The notes beneath the pieces were generated by a model that was given only the letters and a program-made list of their open reading frames with translations, did no database searches and was not told where the DNA came from. From Sporosarcina sp. NCCP-2222 (lineage in GTDB: Bacteria > Bacillota > Bacilli > Bacillales_A > Planococcaceae): a stretch of DNA of 64,000 nucleotides. Below are positions 15,014-23,755 of the stretch, one piece after another; within the stretch, counting starts at the first letter, position 1; every line of letters begins with the position of its first letter. Where the stretch lies: contig NZ_BQYK01000005.1 in NCBI RefSeq assembly GCF_023168145.1, forward strand, positions 85,439 through 149,438, read 5' to 3'. The translations under genes and the position numbers were made by a program.

Positions 15014-16591
15014 ATGGCAATGAAGGAAAAAAAGACGACTACCTTAGGTTTTACGATACTATTGATTGGCGTGTTCATGGCAGCTTTGGACAATGGAATT
15101 ATTAGTGCCGCTTTGACAACGATCAACTCTTCGTTCGATGTATCTGCTACGTCTGGAGCCTGGGGAATTACACTGTATACGCTCGGCCTGGCCGTCGCGA
15201 CACCGATTGTCGGGAAGCTGGCAGACCGCTATGGACGCAAGAAATTATTCCTCATTGAAGTCGCGATTTTTACGATTGGTTCACTTGGTGTAGCACTCAG
15301 TCCAAACTTCACTCTGTTCCTGGCGGCGCGTTTATTCCAGGCGCTTGGCGGCGGTGGTATTTTCATTATCGCCAGCTCCCATGTCCTCAGTACATTTGCT
15401 AAAGAGAAACAAGGCAGCAAGCTGGGATTGCTTGGTGCAATGAACGGGATTGCTTCTGTTGTCGGTCCGAATATCGGCAGCTTTCTAATTGATCTGACCG
15501 GAAATTGGCATTGGCTCTTCCTAATCAATGTGCCGATCGGTATTCTGTTAGTCATCTTCGGCTGGGTTTCCTTGCAGGAAACAAAAACTTCCGTACTTTC
15601 GAAAATCGATTTTCTTGGCATCTCTCTATTATCTTTCTCCATCCTAAGTGTCATGTTTGCCGTTAACAACCTGGGTGAAGGAAACTTGCTGAACAGCCTT
15701 CTCGGTTGGAGCACGCTCGGTTTATTGTTGCTCGGCGTTGTCCTTTTCGCCTTGTTGATCTTTGTGGAAAAACGCAATGAAGCAAAGCATGTCGATCCGA
15801 TTTTACCGTATCATCTACTGCGCAAACCAACGTATTCCATGACGATGGTGATGGGAGCACTTTCCGGGCTTTTCATTGGTGCCGTCATCTTCATCCCTTC
15901 TTATGCGGAGCAAATTCTCGGCATACCTGCATCTAAGTCAGGGTATTGGATGACGCCACTCGCCTTAGCATCAGGTATTGGAGCGGCAGGCGGCGGATTC
16001 TTCGTCGATAAACAAGGTCCTGTTAAAACACTTGTCCTCTCGGGAATCATTTCGGTCATCGGATTCGGGGGACTTGGTCTATTTGTGGATTCAAAAATGA
16101 CCTTTATCATTTTCTCCGTCATTGCAGGAATCGGCTTCGGTTTCGTTCTTGGCGCTCCTCTGACAGTGCTGACTTCAAATGCTGCCGGCAGCCAAAAAGG
16201 TTCGGCAATTGGTACGTTGTCGGTCGCCCGGCAAATCGGTCTGACGATATCCCCTACAATTTTTGCGGCTTTCATCCAGCAGGGCTTCAGTCAGTTAGGC
16301 TCGCTTATTCCCGAAAAGATAAAAGCGCACGGAATAGACCCTGCTGCCATGCCGAGTGATGCAATGGAGTCAGTGAGCGGCGGAGGGTATGCGAATATCC
16401 AGGAGAGTATCGATAAGATTCCTGTGGCGGACGTACGAGATGCTTTGAATGAAGCATATCAAAGCGCTGTCCATTCAGCGTACGAGCCGATTTACTTAAC
16501 GTCTGCAGGCGCCGCTCTCTTCATGATTATTATTGCTTTAGTTTTCAGCAAGAAGTTCGCCAGAGACGCAAAAGACCATCCTGCAGAGTAA
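15014..16591 (+). CDS. DHA2-family drug-efflux MFS transporter (EmrB/QacA type)
   Basis: A 525-residue proton-coupled efflux protein with about 14 membrane helices. Motif A is present as GKLADRYGRKKLF (about 65-77), with the DHA2 motif D1-like MAALDNGIISAAL in helix 1 and motif C-like GPNIGSFLIDLTGNWHW in helix 5. The long loop near residues 430-480 before the last helix also fits this family. It is expected to export hydrophobic or cationic drugs. The ATG follows GGAGGTGAGATC. It is a single gene with a palindrome at its promoter and a strong terminator; substrates unknown. Confidence 0.9.
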   Translation: MAMKEKKTTTLGFTILLIGVFMAALDNGIISAALTTINSSFDVSATSGAWGITLYTLGLAVATPIVGKLADRYGRKKLFLIEVAIFTIGSLGVALSPNFTLFLAARLFQALGGGGIFIIASSHVLSTFAKEKQGSKLGLLGAMNGIASVVGPNIGSFLIDLTGNWHWLFLINVPIGILLVIFGWVSLQETKTSVLSKIDFLGISLLSFSILSVMFAVNNLGEGNLLNSLLGWSTLGLLLLGVVLFALLIFVEKRNEAKHVDPILPYHLLRKPTYSMTMVMGALSGLFIGAVIFIPSYAEQILGIPASKSGYWMTPLALASGIGAAGGGFFVDKQGPVKTLVLSGIISVIGFGGLGLFVDSKMTFIIFSVIAGIGFGFVLGAPLTVLTSNAAGSQKGSAIGTLSVARQIGLTISPTIFAAFIQQGFSQLGSLIPEKIKAHGIDPAAMPSDAMESVSGGGYANIQESIDKIPVADVRDALNEAYQSAVHSAYEPIYLTSAGAALFMIIIALVFSKKFARDAKDHPAE

Positions 16592-16599
16592 CGCATGAA

Positions 16600-16631
16600 A
16601 AAAGGGAACAGCATTATCGCTGTTCCCTTTT
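16600..16631. terminator. Bidirectional rho-independent terminator
   Basis: AAAAGGGAACAGC pairs with GCTGTTCCCTTTT around a short loop, with A and T tracts on both sides. It serves the DHA2 pump and the convergent ABC ATPase gene. Confidence 0.9.
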
Positions 16632-16642
16632 CCTATGATCTT

Positions 16643-17320
16643 TTATTCCTCAATATAGCCATCCCGCATGGTGATGATCCGATCGACATACGGCAGCATC
16701 TCTTCGTCGTGTGTGACCATCAGTGTGGTCAATTTTAGCGTTTTGGTCAGCTGTCGCAGCAACTCCATTACATCCTTGGAACGTTTCGTATCAAGGCTCG
16801 CAGTCGGCTCATCGGCGAACAGGATTTTCGGACGATGGATAATCGCCCGTGCAATCGCGATGCGCTGCCGCTCCCCGCCAGATAGAGAAGCCGGATATGC
16901 GTCTTTGCGGTGATCCATTTCAACGAGCTTTAAGATCTTGTCGACTTCTTTTTCCTGCTCTTTCTTGGTGAGCTTGGATTCTGCGACATCCAGCATTAAT
17001 AATAGCTGCTCTTCCACTGTCAAAAACGGAACGAGATGGGATGATTGAAAGACAAAACCGAATTCGGACGCCCGAACTTGGCGGATCTCCTCCTGCGACA
17101 TCTTCGTCATGTCTTTTCCTTCAAACAGAATTTCTCCATCAGTCGCCCGCTGCAGGCCAGCTGCGATTGTCAGGATGGTAGATTTCCCTGAGCCGGATGG
17201 TCCAATGAGCGCCGTCATCTCCCCTTCCTTCAAGGTAAGATCGACACCTTTCAAAATCTGTTCTTCCACTTCACCATTCGTAAAGGTCTTCGTAACATCT
17301 TCTATTAGAAATGTCGCCAT
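16643..17320 (-). CDS. ABC transporter ATP-binding protein (LolD/MacB-DevA-like)
   Basis: A 225-residue ATPase with Walker A GPSGSGKS, signature LSGGERQR, Walker B ILFADEPTASLD and H-loop VTHD. It is of the small LolD/MacB kind that pairs with FtsX-type permeases. The frame is open to 17398, but the ATG at 17320 has AGGGGAG about eight bases upstream and falls one base after the permease stop codon, so translational coupling is likely. With the permease at 17322-18353 it forms an exporter for hydrophobic compounds, peptides or lipoproteins. Confidence 0.9.
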   Translation of the reverse strand: MATFLIEDVTKTFTNGEVEEQILKGVDLTLKEGEMTALIGPSGSGKSTILTIAAGLQRATDGEILFEGKDMTKMSQEEIRQVRASEFGFVFQSSHLVPFLTVEEQLLLMLDVAESKLTKKEQEKEVDKILKLVEMDHRKDAYPASLSGGERQRIAIARAIIHRPKILFADEPTASLDTKRSKDVMELLRQLTKTLKLTTLMVTHDEEMLPYVDRIITMRDGYIEE

Positions 17321-17321
17321 C

Positions 17322-18353
17322 TTACATCTCCCCTTGCTGAATCGCTTGAAGCGGCTCGATTTTTTTAATTTGGAACCCGGAAATAGTAGCACCGACAAAA
17401 CCGACGATAAGGAATACTGCCGATAGCATCAAGACAGTGTCGAGTGACAAATGGAACGGCATTCCTTCTGGTGCTACGAAATTAAAAAATTGGCTTAAAC
17501 CAATGCTGAGTGACAATGCGACAAGCGTAATCGCAATCATTTGGAACCAAATCATTTTAAACAGCGCAATCGTCTTCATTCCTATTGCTTTCAAAATGCC
17601 ATACAATCCAATCTTCTGCACGTTCATCATATAGAAGAAGATCGCGAACAGCATGCCACTGATGACAACTAAAAACCAAATGATCATGTTCAATGACATT
17701 TGTTCGGCACTGTAGCTTGGAATGGCATTCAAAAATGTTTTATTGCTGAATGACTCAAGGCCATTGTAAGCAGGTGCATCTTTCCCTGGAATGAAAATCG
17801 TTTGCATTTCCATAACACGGTACATCTCTTGATAGTTCGTTATATTAATATAGGCAACCGGCGCGTGGCTGTATTTCTTCTTGTCGACAAAGCCTTTGAC
17901 GGTGAACTCACCGCTGAACTGGTTGTTTGTCAACACATCGCCTACACGGATGCCATCTTCCTTAAGGGAGCTGTCCAAAAGAATTTCGCCTTCTCTTACA
18001 TCCTCAAATACATCCGATTCCGTGGAGGTGAGAAACGCAACACTATGCTGCTTGTCCTCTACGTCGTTGACAAACCCCATTTGCACCGAAAAGGCAGTCG
18101 CTTGTGGATGTTCCTTCACTATTTCCTCTTGCAAGCCTGTATCTATTTTGGATAAATTATAGGTTTGCTTGGCGTTTTCATTCAAATAAAATTGGCCTTC
18201 CGGCAAATCCTTGATTAATGCCGCATTATCTTGCGACAAACCGTTTGCCAGACCTGAAATAATAAACGTCAAAAAGCTGACGAGAAATATAATCGAGCCG
18301 AGAATCAAAAACTTCGTTTTGTTCTTCCGCATTTCTTTCCATGCTATCTTCAC
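17322..18353 (-). CDS. FtsX-domain ABC transporter permease (DevC-like)
   Basis: A 343-residue membrane protein with the MacB/FtsX layout: one N-terminal helix (about 15-38), an extracytoplasmic domain of about 190 residues and three C-terminal helices (about 232-255, 265-295 and 305-330) ending in IKKIEPLQAIQQGEM. LYGILKAIGMKTIALFKMIW is the cytoplasmic coupling motif. It pairs with the ATPase downstream. DevC-type exporters often have a TetR-family regulator; none is next to it, but a 24-bp inverted repeat lies upstream. Substrate unknown. Confidence 0.88.
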   Translation of the reverse strand: MKIAWKEMRKNKTKFLILGSIIFLVSFLTFIISGLANGLSQDNAALIKDLPEGQFYLNENAKQTYNLSKIDTGLQEEIVKEHPQATAFSVQMGFVNDVEDKQHSVAFLTSTESDVFEDVREGEILLDSSLKEDGIRVGDVLTNNQFSGEFTVKGFVDKKKYSHAPVAYINITNYQEMYRVMEMQTIFIPGKDAPAYNGLESFSNKTFLNAIPSYSAEQMSLNMIIWFLVVISGMLFAIFFYMMNVQKIGLYGILKAIGMKTIALFKMIWFQMIAITLVALSLSIGLSQFFNFVAPEGMPFHLSLDTVLMLSAVFLIVGFVGATISGFQIKKIEPLQAIQQGEM

Positions 18354-18381
18354 TGAAATCGCCTCCGTTATTGTTCTTGCT

Positions 18382-18405
18382 TTTATATTACGGCGGCAAT
18401 ATAAA
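18382..18405. promoter_or_regulatory. Inverted repeat upstream of the ABC exporter
   Basis: TTTATATT (18382-18389) and AATATAAA (18398-18405) are perfect 8-base arms around an 8-base GC-rich centre, 29 bases before the permease start. The size and AT-rich arms suit a dimeric repressor. The regulator is not in this neighbourhood. Confidence 0.4.
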
Positions 18406-18447
18406 CGGAAGGTGAACAGTTGATTACAATATCAAAGACATCAAAAA

Positions 18448-18467
18448 AGCCTGCAGGCGCAGGCTTT
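18448..18467 (-). terminator. Rho-independent terminator
   Basis: AAGCCTGC pairs with GCAGGCTT around AGGC; on the minus strand a run of six Ts follows. It ends the yqhH-yqhG unit. Confidence 0.85.
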
Positions 18468-18473
18468 GCTCAC

Positions 18474-19040
18474 TTATTGCTCGAATGGATACCTAATTGA
18501 ATTGGCAATTTCCACAAGAACTTGAGGGGTTACAATTTCTGATATCCGCTTATCTACCATCAGCTTGTACTGCCAAACATCCTTTTCAAAGACCAATAAA
18601 TTGAAGCCTTCCAGCCTAATGTAGTGTGCCTCGCTTTGATCAAGCAATTGGTACGTACCTACAATGCTCTCGTCTTTGAAAATGAGCTTTTCAGCAAGTG
18701 GCCGGATGACAATTTTGTAATGGTTCTCGGAATATTGATCACTGATCATTGTTATTTCAAACAAATCGTTCATGTCTCCATCCAAGTTAGAAAATCTCGC
18801 GAACTGATGTGTAAATGCAACAGGAGGCACCCGGAGAGGCAAGTTGATTTTATAATCAAAATGCTTTTCCGCTTCACCCAGTGCCACATCTATTTCTTTG
18901 TATCCAATCTCTTGATAAATCCGCTCGTATGGCAGCCTTTCAGTTAACTCTGCTTGAATGGTTCTCTCACTAAAGAATAATGAAAAGGTAAGTAGGAGCA
19001 TGACGATCGATACGTGGCGCGTTTTCCTATCAACGGACAT
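18474..19040 (-). CDS. Exported protein of unknown function, third gene of the yqhH-yqhG unit
   Basis: A protein of about 188 residues from the ATG at 19040, which overlaps the end of yqhG by 11 bases. It has an N-terminal membrane or signal segment (VSIVMLLLTFSLFFSERTIQA) with a possible cleavage after Ala, then a soluble domain of about 150 residues rich in beta patterns, such as HYKIVIRPLAEKLIFKDESI and HYIRLEGFNLLVFEKDVWQY. No family was recognised. The overlap with yqhG and the shared terminator indicate co-expression with that pair, so a link to yqhG function is possible but unproven. Confidence 0.7.
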   Translation of the reverse strand: MSVDRKTRHVSIVMLLLTFSLFFSERTIQAELTERLPYERIYQEIGYKEIDVALGEAEKHFDYKINLPLRVPPVAFTHQFARFSNLDGDMNDLFEITMISDQYSENHYKIVIRPLAEKLIFKDESIVGTYQLLDQSEAHYIRLEGFNLLVFEKDVWQYKLMVDKRISEIVTPQVLVEIANSIRYPFEQ

Positions 19041-19821
19041 AAAACAAGCCCCCATTAATAATTTCCACCTTAATCTTCGTCTCATATTGCTCTTTTATCG
19101 CCTTTTTTTCCATTTCATAGCTTTCAGGACGTTCCTCTGTGTCTTTATAAAAGTACTCCAGCACTTGCAGATCTCTTTTCTGTCTGGCCGCCGCTTCGTC
19201 GGCCCATGTGTGGTCGTCTTGCGCAATCAACTCATCGATTAATGTTTCAAGCCGCTCCATAGCACGCATCGGTTTAATGATATAAGGCAAATAGAAAGTG
19301 TTTGGAGGAATAGCCGCTTGTAGCCTCAACTCGCTGACCGCTTCGTGGAATCCGTCCATAATGGCGCCTGTCATTAAATTCATTCCGAGCGAATACAGCA
19401 TTTCTTTCGTCCGGTCGCTGCTATACGTAATTTTATAGTTCACGCCAAGCCATGGGGTCAGTACGGTTTGTACCCCGGTTTGATTGTCCACATTCTCAAA
19501 TAATTGAACAAAAGCCCCTCTCTCCTTCGCCACTTGAAACAGTTGATTCAATCGCGGAGAACCATAGTGCACAACTTCCCCTGGAATGTTCAAGCCCATT
19601 CGGGTTTTGTCGGTAATCAATGTCAGCTTCGCCGGATTCGGCTCGCCTCCTGTACTTTCCACGTAGCTCCAGTAAAAGGGCCGGTTCATGATCCGTTTAT
19701 CCATCTCGATTGTTAATTGGACTGATAGATGATGGTCGCTTTCCTGCACGATCGGGCAATTCGTCTCCATGAAAAACGTCCTCAAGTATTGCTGGATCTG
19801 CTTTGGATACAGACTAATCAC
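19030..19821 (-). CDS. yqhG: YqhG-family protein
   Basis: A 263-residue cytoplasmic protein that matches the YqhG family of Bacillus, known mainly by its constant place after yqhH. Conserved features are LSVQLTIEMDKRIMNRPFYW, a central PWLGVNYKITYSSDRTKE and a coiled C-terminal half (LETLIDELIAQDDHTWADEA, then a charged helix). No function is known. The start is odd: the frame opens with GTG at 19821, which is part of the GGGAGGTG ribosome binding site itself, and the only codon at ideal distance is a CTG three codons later (19812). The stop overlaps the exported-protein gene. Confidence 0.85.
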   Translation of the reverse strand: MISLYPKQIQQYLRTFFMETNCPIVQESDHHLSVQLTIEMDKRIMNRPFYWSYVESTGGEPNPAKLTLITDKTRMGLNIPGEVVHYGSPRLNQLFQVAKERGAFVQLFENVDNQTGVQTVLTPWLGVNYKITYSSDRTKEMLYSLGMNLMTGAIMDGFHEAVSELRLQAAIPPNTFYLPYIIKPMRAMERLETLIDELIAQDDHTWADEAAARQKRDLQVLEYFYKDTEERPESYEMEKKAIKEQYETKIKVEIINGGLFYVR

Positions 19822-19826
19822 CTCCC

Positions 19827-21359
19827 TTAGATTGACAATCTATATTCTGAAAGGATATCGTCCAGCTCGCCCACCACTTTTTCGAAGACCCCTATTTTCG
19901 TATTCAGCAATTCCAACATATAATCCTCAATCGTATGTTTAATGGCCAGATTATAAATATGGACATCATGCTCCTGCCCAAGCCGGTGGACACGCCCGAT
20001 CCGCTGCTCCACCTTCATCGGGTTCCAAGGCAAATCATAATTGATGACATGATGGCAAAATTGCAAGTTGATCCCTTCGCTGCCCGACTCTGTGGCAATC
20101 AACACTTGCGCTTTCTCTTTAAATAGTTGCTTCATCCATTCCCGCTTGCTTTTATTGAATTTGCCGTTGAACGGAACACTCGTAATTCCTTTGGAGAACA
20201 GATACGCCTGCAAATACGTTTGGCTTGCCCGGTATTCAGTAAAGATGATGACTTTATCATTTGCCTGCTTAATAATTTCATACGCTTTCTCTGCTTTCGT
20301 ATTGATCTCGAGTGCCTGAAGTTTCATCAGCAATTCATTGATATACGCCCGCTCTTCCGCACCGTTGCATTTTTCAACGAGCTTCTCGAGCGTCAGCCAA
20401 GCAGCCTCTTTACTGCTGCAAAACTCCCTTTTCAATGTCATCACGGTGAATGCATCTGAAAACGCCTTTAAATGTTCCGCAGAATTTGCGATGAGATCAT
20501 ACACTTCTTTTTCCTTCTGGCTGAATTCGATCGGAATAATCTGCACTCGACGGCTCGTCCAATCAAGGCCAATATGCTGCCTGGAATTCCTCACCATCAC
20601 TTGGTTAATCAATTCCTTCAAAAACTCATCTTCTTCCACGTTGTGCTTGCTCGCGGAAAACACTTGTTGAAACGTCTCAAAATTTCCAAGGTGACCGGGT
20701 TTAAGAAGTGAGATGAGATGGAATAATTCAAAGACATCGTTTTGTATGGGAGTCGCCGTCAGCAACAGGCAAAATTTCTTTTTCAGGCTTTGGACAAACT
20801 CATAGTTCTTCGTTTTATGATTCTTTAATTTATGAGCTTCATCCACGATGACCAAATCATAGTTCTGATTGTAGATGTTTTCCTTGTGGGGGCTTCGTTT
20901 CGCCATGTCGAGGCTCGCCACGACGATATTGCATAAATTCAAGTCGTACTTCTTATTAAAAGGAACAGCGGGGATATGAAATTTTTGATTCAACTCTTCA
21001 ATCCATTGCGTCGACAAGGAAGCCGGAGTCAAAATCAGCGCTTTTTTCACAAGCCCCCGGATGAGGTACTCCTTCATTATAAGCCCCGCCTCAATCGTTT
21101 TGCCAAGACCGACCTCATCCGCCAATATCGCCTTGCCATTCATCCGTTCAATGACTGTCTCCGCCGCCTCCAACTGATGTGGATATGGCTTAAGTGCGGG
21201 CAAGAACTTAGGGGACTGAAGACCATAAAAAGTCGGAATCAACTTCCGCTTCTCCACGTCGTAGCTCATTTGATACAATGTCCAATTGTCCCACTCCTGC
21301 TCGCCATCCAACCGTTTCTGCAAGCCTTCCATCCAATCAGACGATTTCTCGATTCGCAT
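19827..21359 (-). CDS. yqhH: SNF2-family helicase-like ATPase YqhH
   Basis: A protein of about 510 residues with a two-lobed SNF2 motor: motif I LADEVGLGKTIEA, motif II VDEAHKLKN, motif III LTATPIQND, then LIATESGSEGINLQF and the C-terminal arginine-finger motif EQRIGRVHRLGQ. Unlike chromatin or RapA-type proteins, it has almost nothing outside the motor. The ATG at 21359 lies six bases after GAGGGG and is preferred over the TTG at 21377. In Bacillus subtilis yqhH-yqhG is divergent from gcvT; here gcvT is absent and a repeat array takes its place. DNA translocation is inferred. Confidence 0.9.
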   Translation of the reverse strand: MRIEKSSDWMEGLQKRLDGEQEWDNWTLYQMSYDVEKRKLIPTFYGLQSPKFLPALKPYPHQLEAAETVIERMNGKAILADEVGLGKTIEAGLIMKEYLIRGLVKKALILTPASLSTQWIEELNQKFHIPAVPFNKKYDLNLCNIVVASLDMAKRSPHKENIYNQNYDLVIVDEAHKLKNHKTKNYEFVQSLKKKFCLLLTATPIQNDVFELFHLISLLKPGHLGNFETFQQVFSASKHNVEEDEFLKELINQVMVRNSRQHIGLDWTSRRVQIIPIEFSQKEKEVYDLIANSAEHLKAFSDAFTVMTLKREFCSSKEAAWLTLEKLVEKCNGAEERAYINELLMKLQALEINTKAEKAYEIIKQANDKVIIFTEYRASQTYLQAYLFSKGITSVPFNGKFNKSKREWMKQLFKEKAQVLIATESGSEGINLQFCHHVINYDLPWNPMKVEQRIGRVHRLGQEHDVHIYNLAIKHTIEDYMLELLNTKIGVFEKVVGELDDILSEYRLSI

Positions 21360-21499
21360 ATACATCCCCTCACCCAACTTTTTCTTTCCGTTAGGCTATC
21401 CAATAAAGAAATTACTATGTATAGTGGCGGGAGATGGATTTGAAGAGATGATGAATAAGCGTGGGGGTGAAAACGAGGTGAACTTTGGTAGATATCGAT

Positions 21500-21639
21500 G
21501 AATGCCAATATATCTTGGCGAACGCCAGATTATCGAGATGAACGCCAATAAACGATTTTGAACGCCAATAACTCCAGCTGAACGCCAATTAATCGATACG
21601 AACGCCAATAACTCCCGCTGAACGCCAGTAAAGGAAACT
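21500..21639. repeat. Seven tandem units with an exact 20-bp period, core GAACGCCAATAA
   Basis: Units start at 21500, 21520, 21540, 21560, 21580, 21600 and 21620. Each begins GAAYGCCA and continues with a variable tail of 8-10 bases; units 4 and 6 share nearly the same tail (ACTCCMGCT) and units 2 and 5 are similar to each other. The period is not a multiple of three, so no protein repeat is being conserved. It lies in a 310-base gap between yqhH and the M23 peptidase gene. Confidence 0.85.
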
Positions 21640-21669
21640 CCTGTCGTCAGAAGTTTCCCAAAGGCGAGG

Positions 21670-22584
21670 TCAGTTCCCCGGTTTGATTACATGATTCCTC
21701 ACTAAAAAACGTCCGTCAAATCGAATGGGCACCCCTTCTCCATCCAGCTCGGCATGAATATGCAAATGCGGTTCCGACGTATTGCCGGAGTTGCCGACCT
21801 TTCCGAGATATTGCCCTGTCTTCACGATATCTCCTTCTGCCACTGCGACGCTGCCTTGCTGCATATGGGCCAGGAGCACAGTAGCTGGGTGTTGATCGCA
21901 AATTAATAACACATGATTTCCTTCTGGATGATCCGAGTTCATCTCGGGTGGTGTCATATCCACCAGATCATTTTCGGACTTTACCACAGTCCCATCACAG
22001 GGGCTTACCAAGCTATCTCCATAGATTGCATATTGATCAAGCTCTGCAGGTAATAAGCCTTTCGCACGTGTTCCTAGACCATTTAGCGCCAAAATATCCA
22101 GCGCATACTTTTGAGGCGGATAATCGTGATGGTAATTCATCATGACATGGTTCCCTCCGTGCCCTACATAATAAGTGCCATCTTGAATGGGAAACACCAA
22201 GTCGATTCCTTCATCTTTTGTTGTGTAGCTCGTTATCGTCATGACATTGTAATAACCAAATACGAGCATTAGGAATCCATAGATTGCGAGCGAAAACTTC
22301 TGTGAACCCGTATACGCCACCTTAATAGGCAGTGCACGTATTTTTCTCCACGACATAATCAAGGCGACTGCCAGCAGGACAATCCAAACATAGCGAACCC
22401 ATATTCCAATCCAGCTCCAGTTAGCAGTCTGAAAAAGCCAGGCAATCAACAAGATTGTTGACCCCGCATCCATCCCCCACTCCAGCTTGCTTTTGAAAGC
22501 CGCCCTCCATAAAACAAAAATGAACACCCCTGGCAAGATGATCATCATGAAGATCGGCAAAGCCGTAAACAACATCCCATCCAT
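21670..22584 (-). CDS. Membrane-anchored M23-family peptidase
   Basis: A 304-residue protein with about four N-terminal membrane helices (about 5-27, 38-56, 62-80 and 95-117) and an outside C-terminal M23 (lysostaphin/LytM) domain. Zinc-site elements are visible: NYHHDYPPQKYALDI gives the first His and Asp, and SEPHLHIHAEL the H-x-H. The GNSGNTSEPHLH stretch is a hallmark. M23 enzymes cut peptidoglycan cross-bridges; with a multi-helix anchor this one may act in cell-wall turnover or sense the wall. It appears catalytically intact. It is a single gene downstream of the DinB/GNAT pair. Confidence 0.88.
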   Translation of the reverse strand: MDGMLFTALPIFMMIILPGVFIFVLWRAAFKSKLEWGMDAGSTILLIAWLFQTANWSWIGIWVRYVWIVLLAVALIMSWRKIRALPIKVAYTGSQKFSLAIYGFLMLVFGYYNVMTITSYTTKDEGIDLVFPIQDGTYYVGHGGNHVMMNYHHDYPPQKYALDILALNGLGTRAKGLLPAELDQYAIYGDSLVSPCDGTVVKSENDLVDMTPPEMNSDHPEGNHVLLICDQHPATVLLAHMQQGSVAVAEGDIVKTGQYLGKVGNSGNTSEPHLHIHAELDGEGVPIRFDGRFLVRNHVIKPGN

Positions 22585-22638
22585 TCCTTTCCTTGTTTAT
22601 AAGACTTTCCGTACCTCGAACAGACGCCATCGTAGCAA

Positions 22639-23109
22639 TCAGACAAGCCCTCTCCCAATAACATTCGCAGAAATCGGTTTCTTCCCCACTTCCCGGGACC
22701 ATACCGACAGTTGCCCCATATGATGGATTTCATGGGCGATGAGATGTCTCATGATCTCCCCCCATGTATCCTGGCTCACCCTTCCATCCGGCAATGCTTC
22801 TACCAAGACGTTGTGCTCCATTTGTTTTTCCCAAGCTTCTACGAATGTTGCGACTTCCGAATGATAATGCGCATCCAATTCACGAATTAATTGGAGACTA
22901 GAAAAGTCTTCGAAGTTCTCCGCAGGATCAGGTCTCCCTTGCATTCTACGTATCCAACTCCATTCCACATCAATAATATGGAATAAAGTCTGCAAGATGC
23001 CTCCGGCGCCCCCTGTCCTTTGCTGAAGAAGTTCCTCTTCCTTCAATTCCTCACACCACCGATACCATTCCTGTCGCACTTGCCAATTGTATTCAAAAAA
23101 GGGTTTCAA
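22639..23109 (-). CDS. DinB/YfiT-family metal-dependent protein
   Basis: A 156-residue four-helix-bundle protein of the DinB/YfiT superfamily. The three-histidine metal site is visible as HIIDVEW (His in the second helix) and IAHEIHHMGQLSVW (two His in the last helix). Members act as thiol-dependent transferases or hydrolases, but most are uncharacterised. It closely resembles the DinB protein at 42323-42796 (YNWQVRQEW.RWCEE near the N-terminus in both). The ATG overlaps the stop of the upstream acetyltransferase by four bases, so the two are translationally coupled. Confidence 0.85.
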   Translation of the reverse strand: MKPFFEYNWQVRQEWYRWCEELKEEELLQQRTGGAGGILQTLFHIIDVEWSWIRRMQGRPDPAENFEDFSSLQLIRELDAHYHSEVATFVEAWEKQMEHNVLVEALPDGRVSQDTWGEIMRHLIAHEIHHMGQLSVWSREVGKKPISANVIGRGLV

Positions 23110-23666
23110 ACAGCGCTCTCCTTGGATGAAGGGTATTCTGAATCTAATAGTGAAAACACACGGGCATCATGAGAGTGTCCATTTTGGAATAGATAACCGC
23201 GCAGAATCCCTTCTTCTTGAAATCCATGTTTTTTCAAAAGACCAATCGAAGCGACATTGTCCAGGAAAGTCACTGCCCCCATCCGATGTAAGTTCAGTTC
23301 TTCAAAGGCATAACGTAAAACAGCTTGTAGCGCCTCAGAAGTGATGCCAGTTTGCCAAAACTCCGGATGGATCTCAAATCCGATTTCTGCCCGTCTCATT
23401 CCTTTCGATAATTGATTTAACCCGATAGTGCCAACGAAGCGGTTCTCTTTTCGGACTACGATTCCCCATCGGAGTCCTCGCTTCCCCCGTTGCATATCCT
23501 CAAACTGGCTGACTAATCTCTCGGCTTGCGCAAGATCGGTCATCACTTCCATCCCATAGTAAGCCACAACTTTGGGATTCGAAAAATTAGCAAATAGTGC
23601 TTCCGCATGTTTCATTTCAATTTGAACAAGATCTAGACGATCTGTTGCCATAGACGGAAATTCCAT
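23106..23666 (-). CDS. GNAT N-acetyltransferase, RimJ/RimL type
   Basis: A 186-residue acetyltransferase from the ATG at 23666, which follows AAGGGGG; an upstream extension to 23756 has no convincing site. TDRLDLVQIEMKHAEALFANF is the N-terminal signature, HPEFWQTGITSEALQAVLRY the pyrophosphate loop and LNLHRMGAVTFLDNVASIG-LLKKHGFQEEG the acetyl-CoA end of the fold. It resembles YdaF/YjcK-type enzymes. Substrate unknown. Its stop overlaps the DinB start, which makes a two-gene unit. Confidence 0.85.
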   Translation of the reverse strand: MEFPSMATDRLDLVQIEMKHAEALFANFSNPKVVAYYGMEVMTDLAQAERLVSQFEDMQRGKRGLRWGIVVRKENRFVGTIGLNQLSKGMRRAEIGFEIHPEFWQTGITSEALQAVLRYAFEELNLHRMGAVTFLDNVASIGLLKKHGFQEEGILRGYLFQNGHSHDARVFSLLDSEYPSSKESAV

Positions 23667-23755
23667 TACGATTGCCCCCTTTATTTGATTTCTAAATAAT
23701 CCTACTAAGATATCTACGGTCCGATCGATTATATGTTTCAAAATAACGCAAAACA

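Noticed and set aside
15229-15777. 182-codon open frame antisense to the first DHA2 pump gene
   Set aside because: It lies fully inside the pump gene, with an Arg/Pro/Ser-rich product typical of an antisense shadow.
21396-21608. 70-codon minus-strand frame across the 20-bp repeats
   Set aside because: The repeat period is not a multiple of three and the frame has no ribosome binding site, so it is read-through of repeats, not a gene.
21500-21639. CRISPR array
   Set aside because: The units are only 20 bp with a short core and no spacers of constant CRISPR length, and no cas genes are present.
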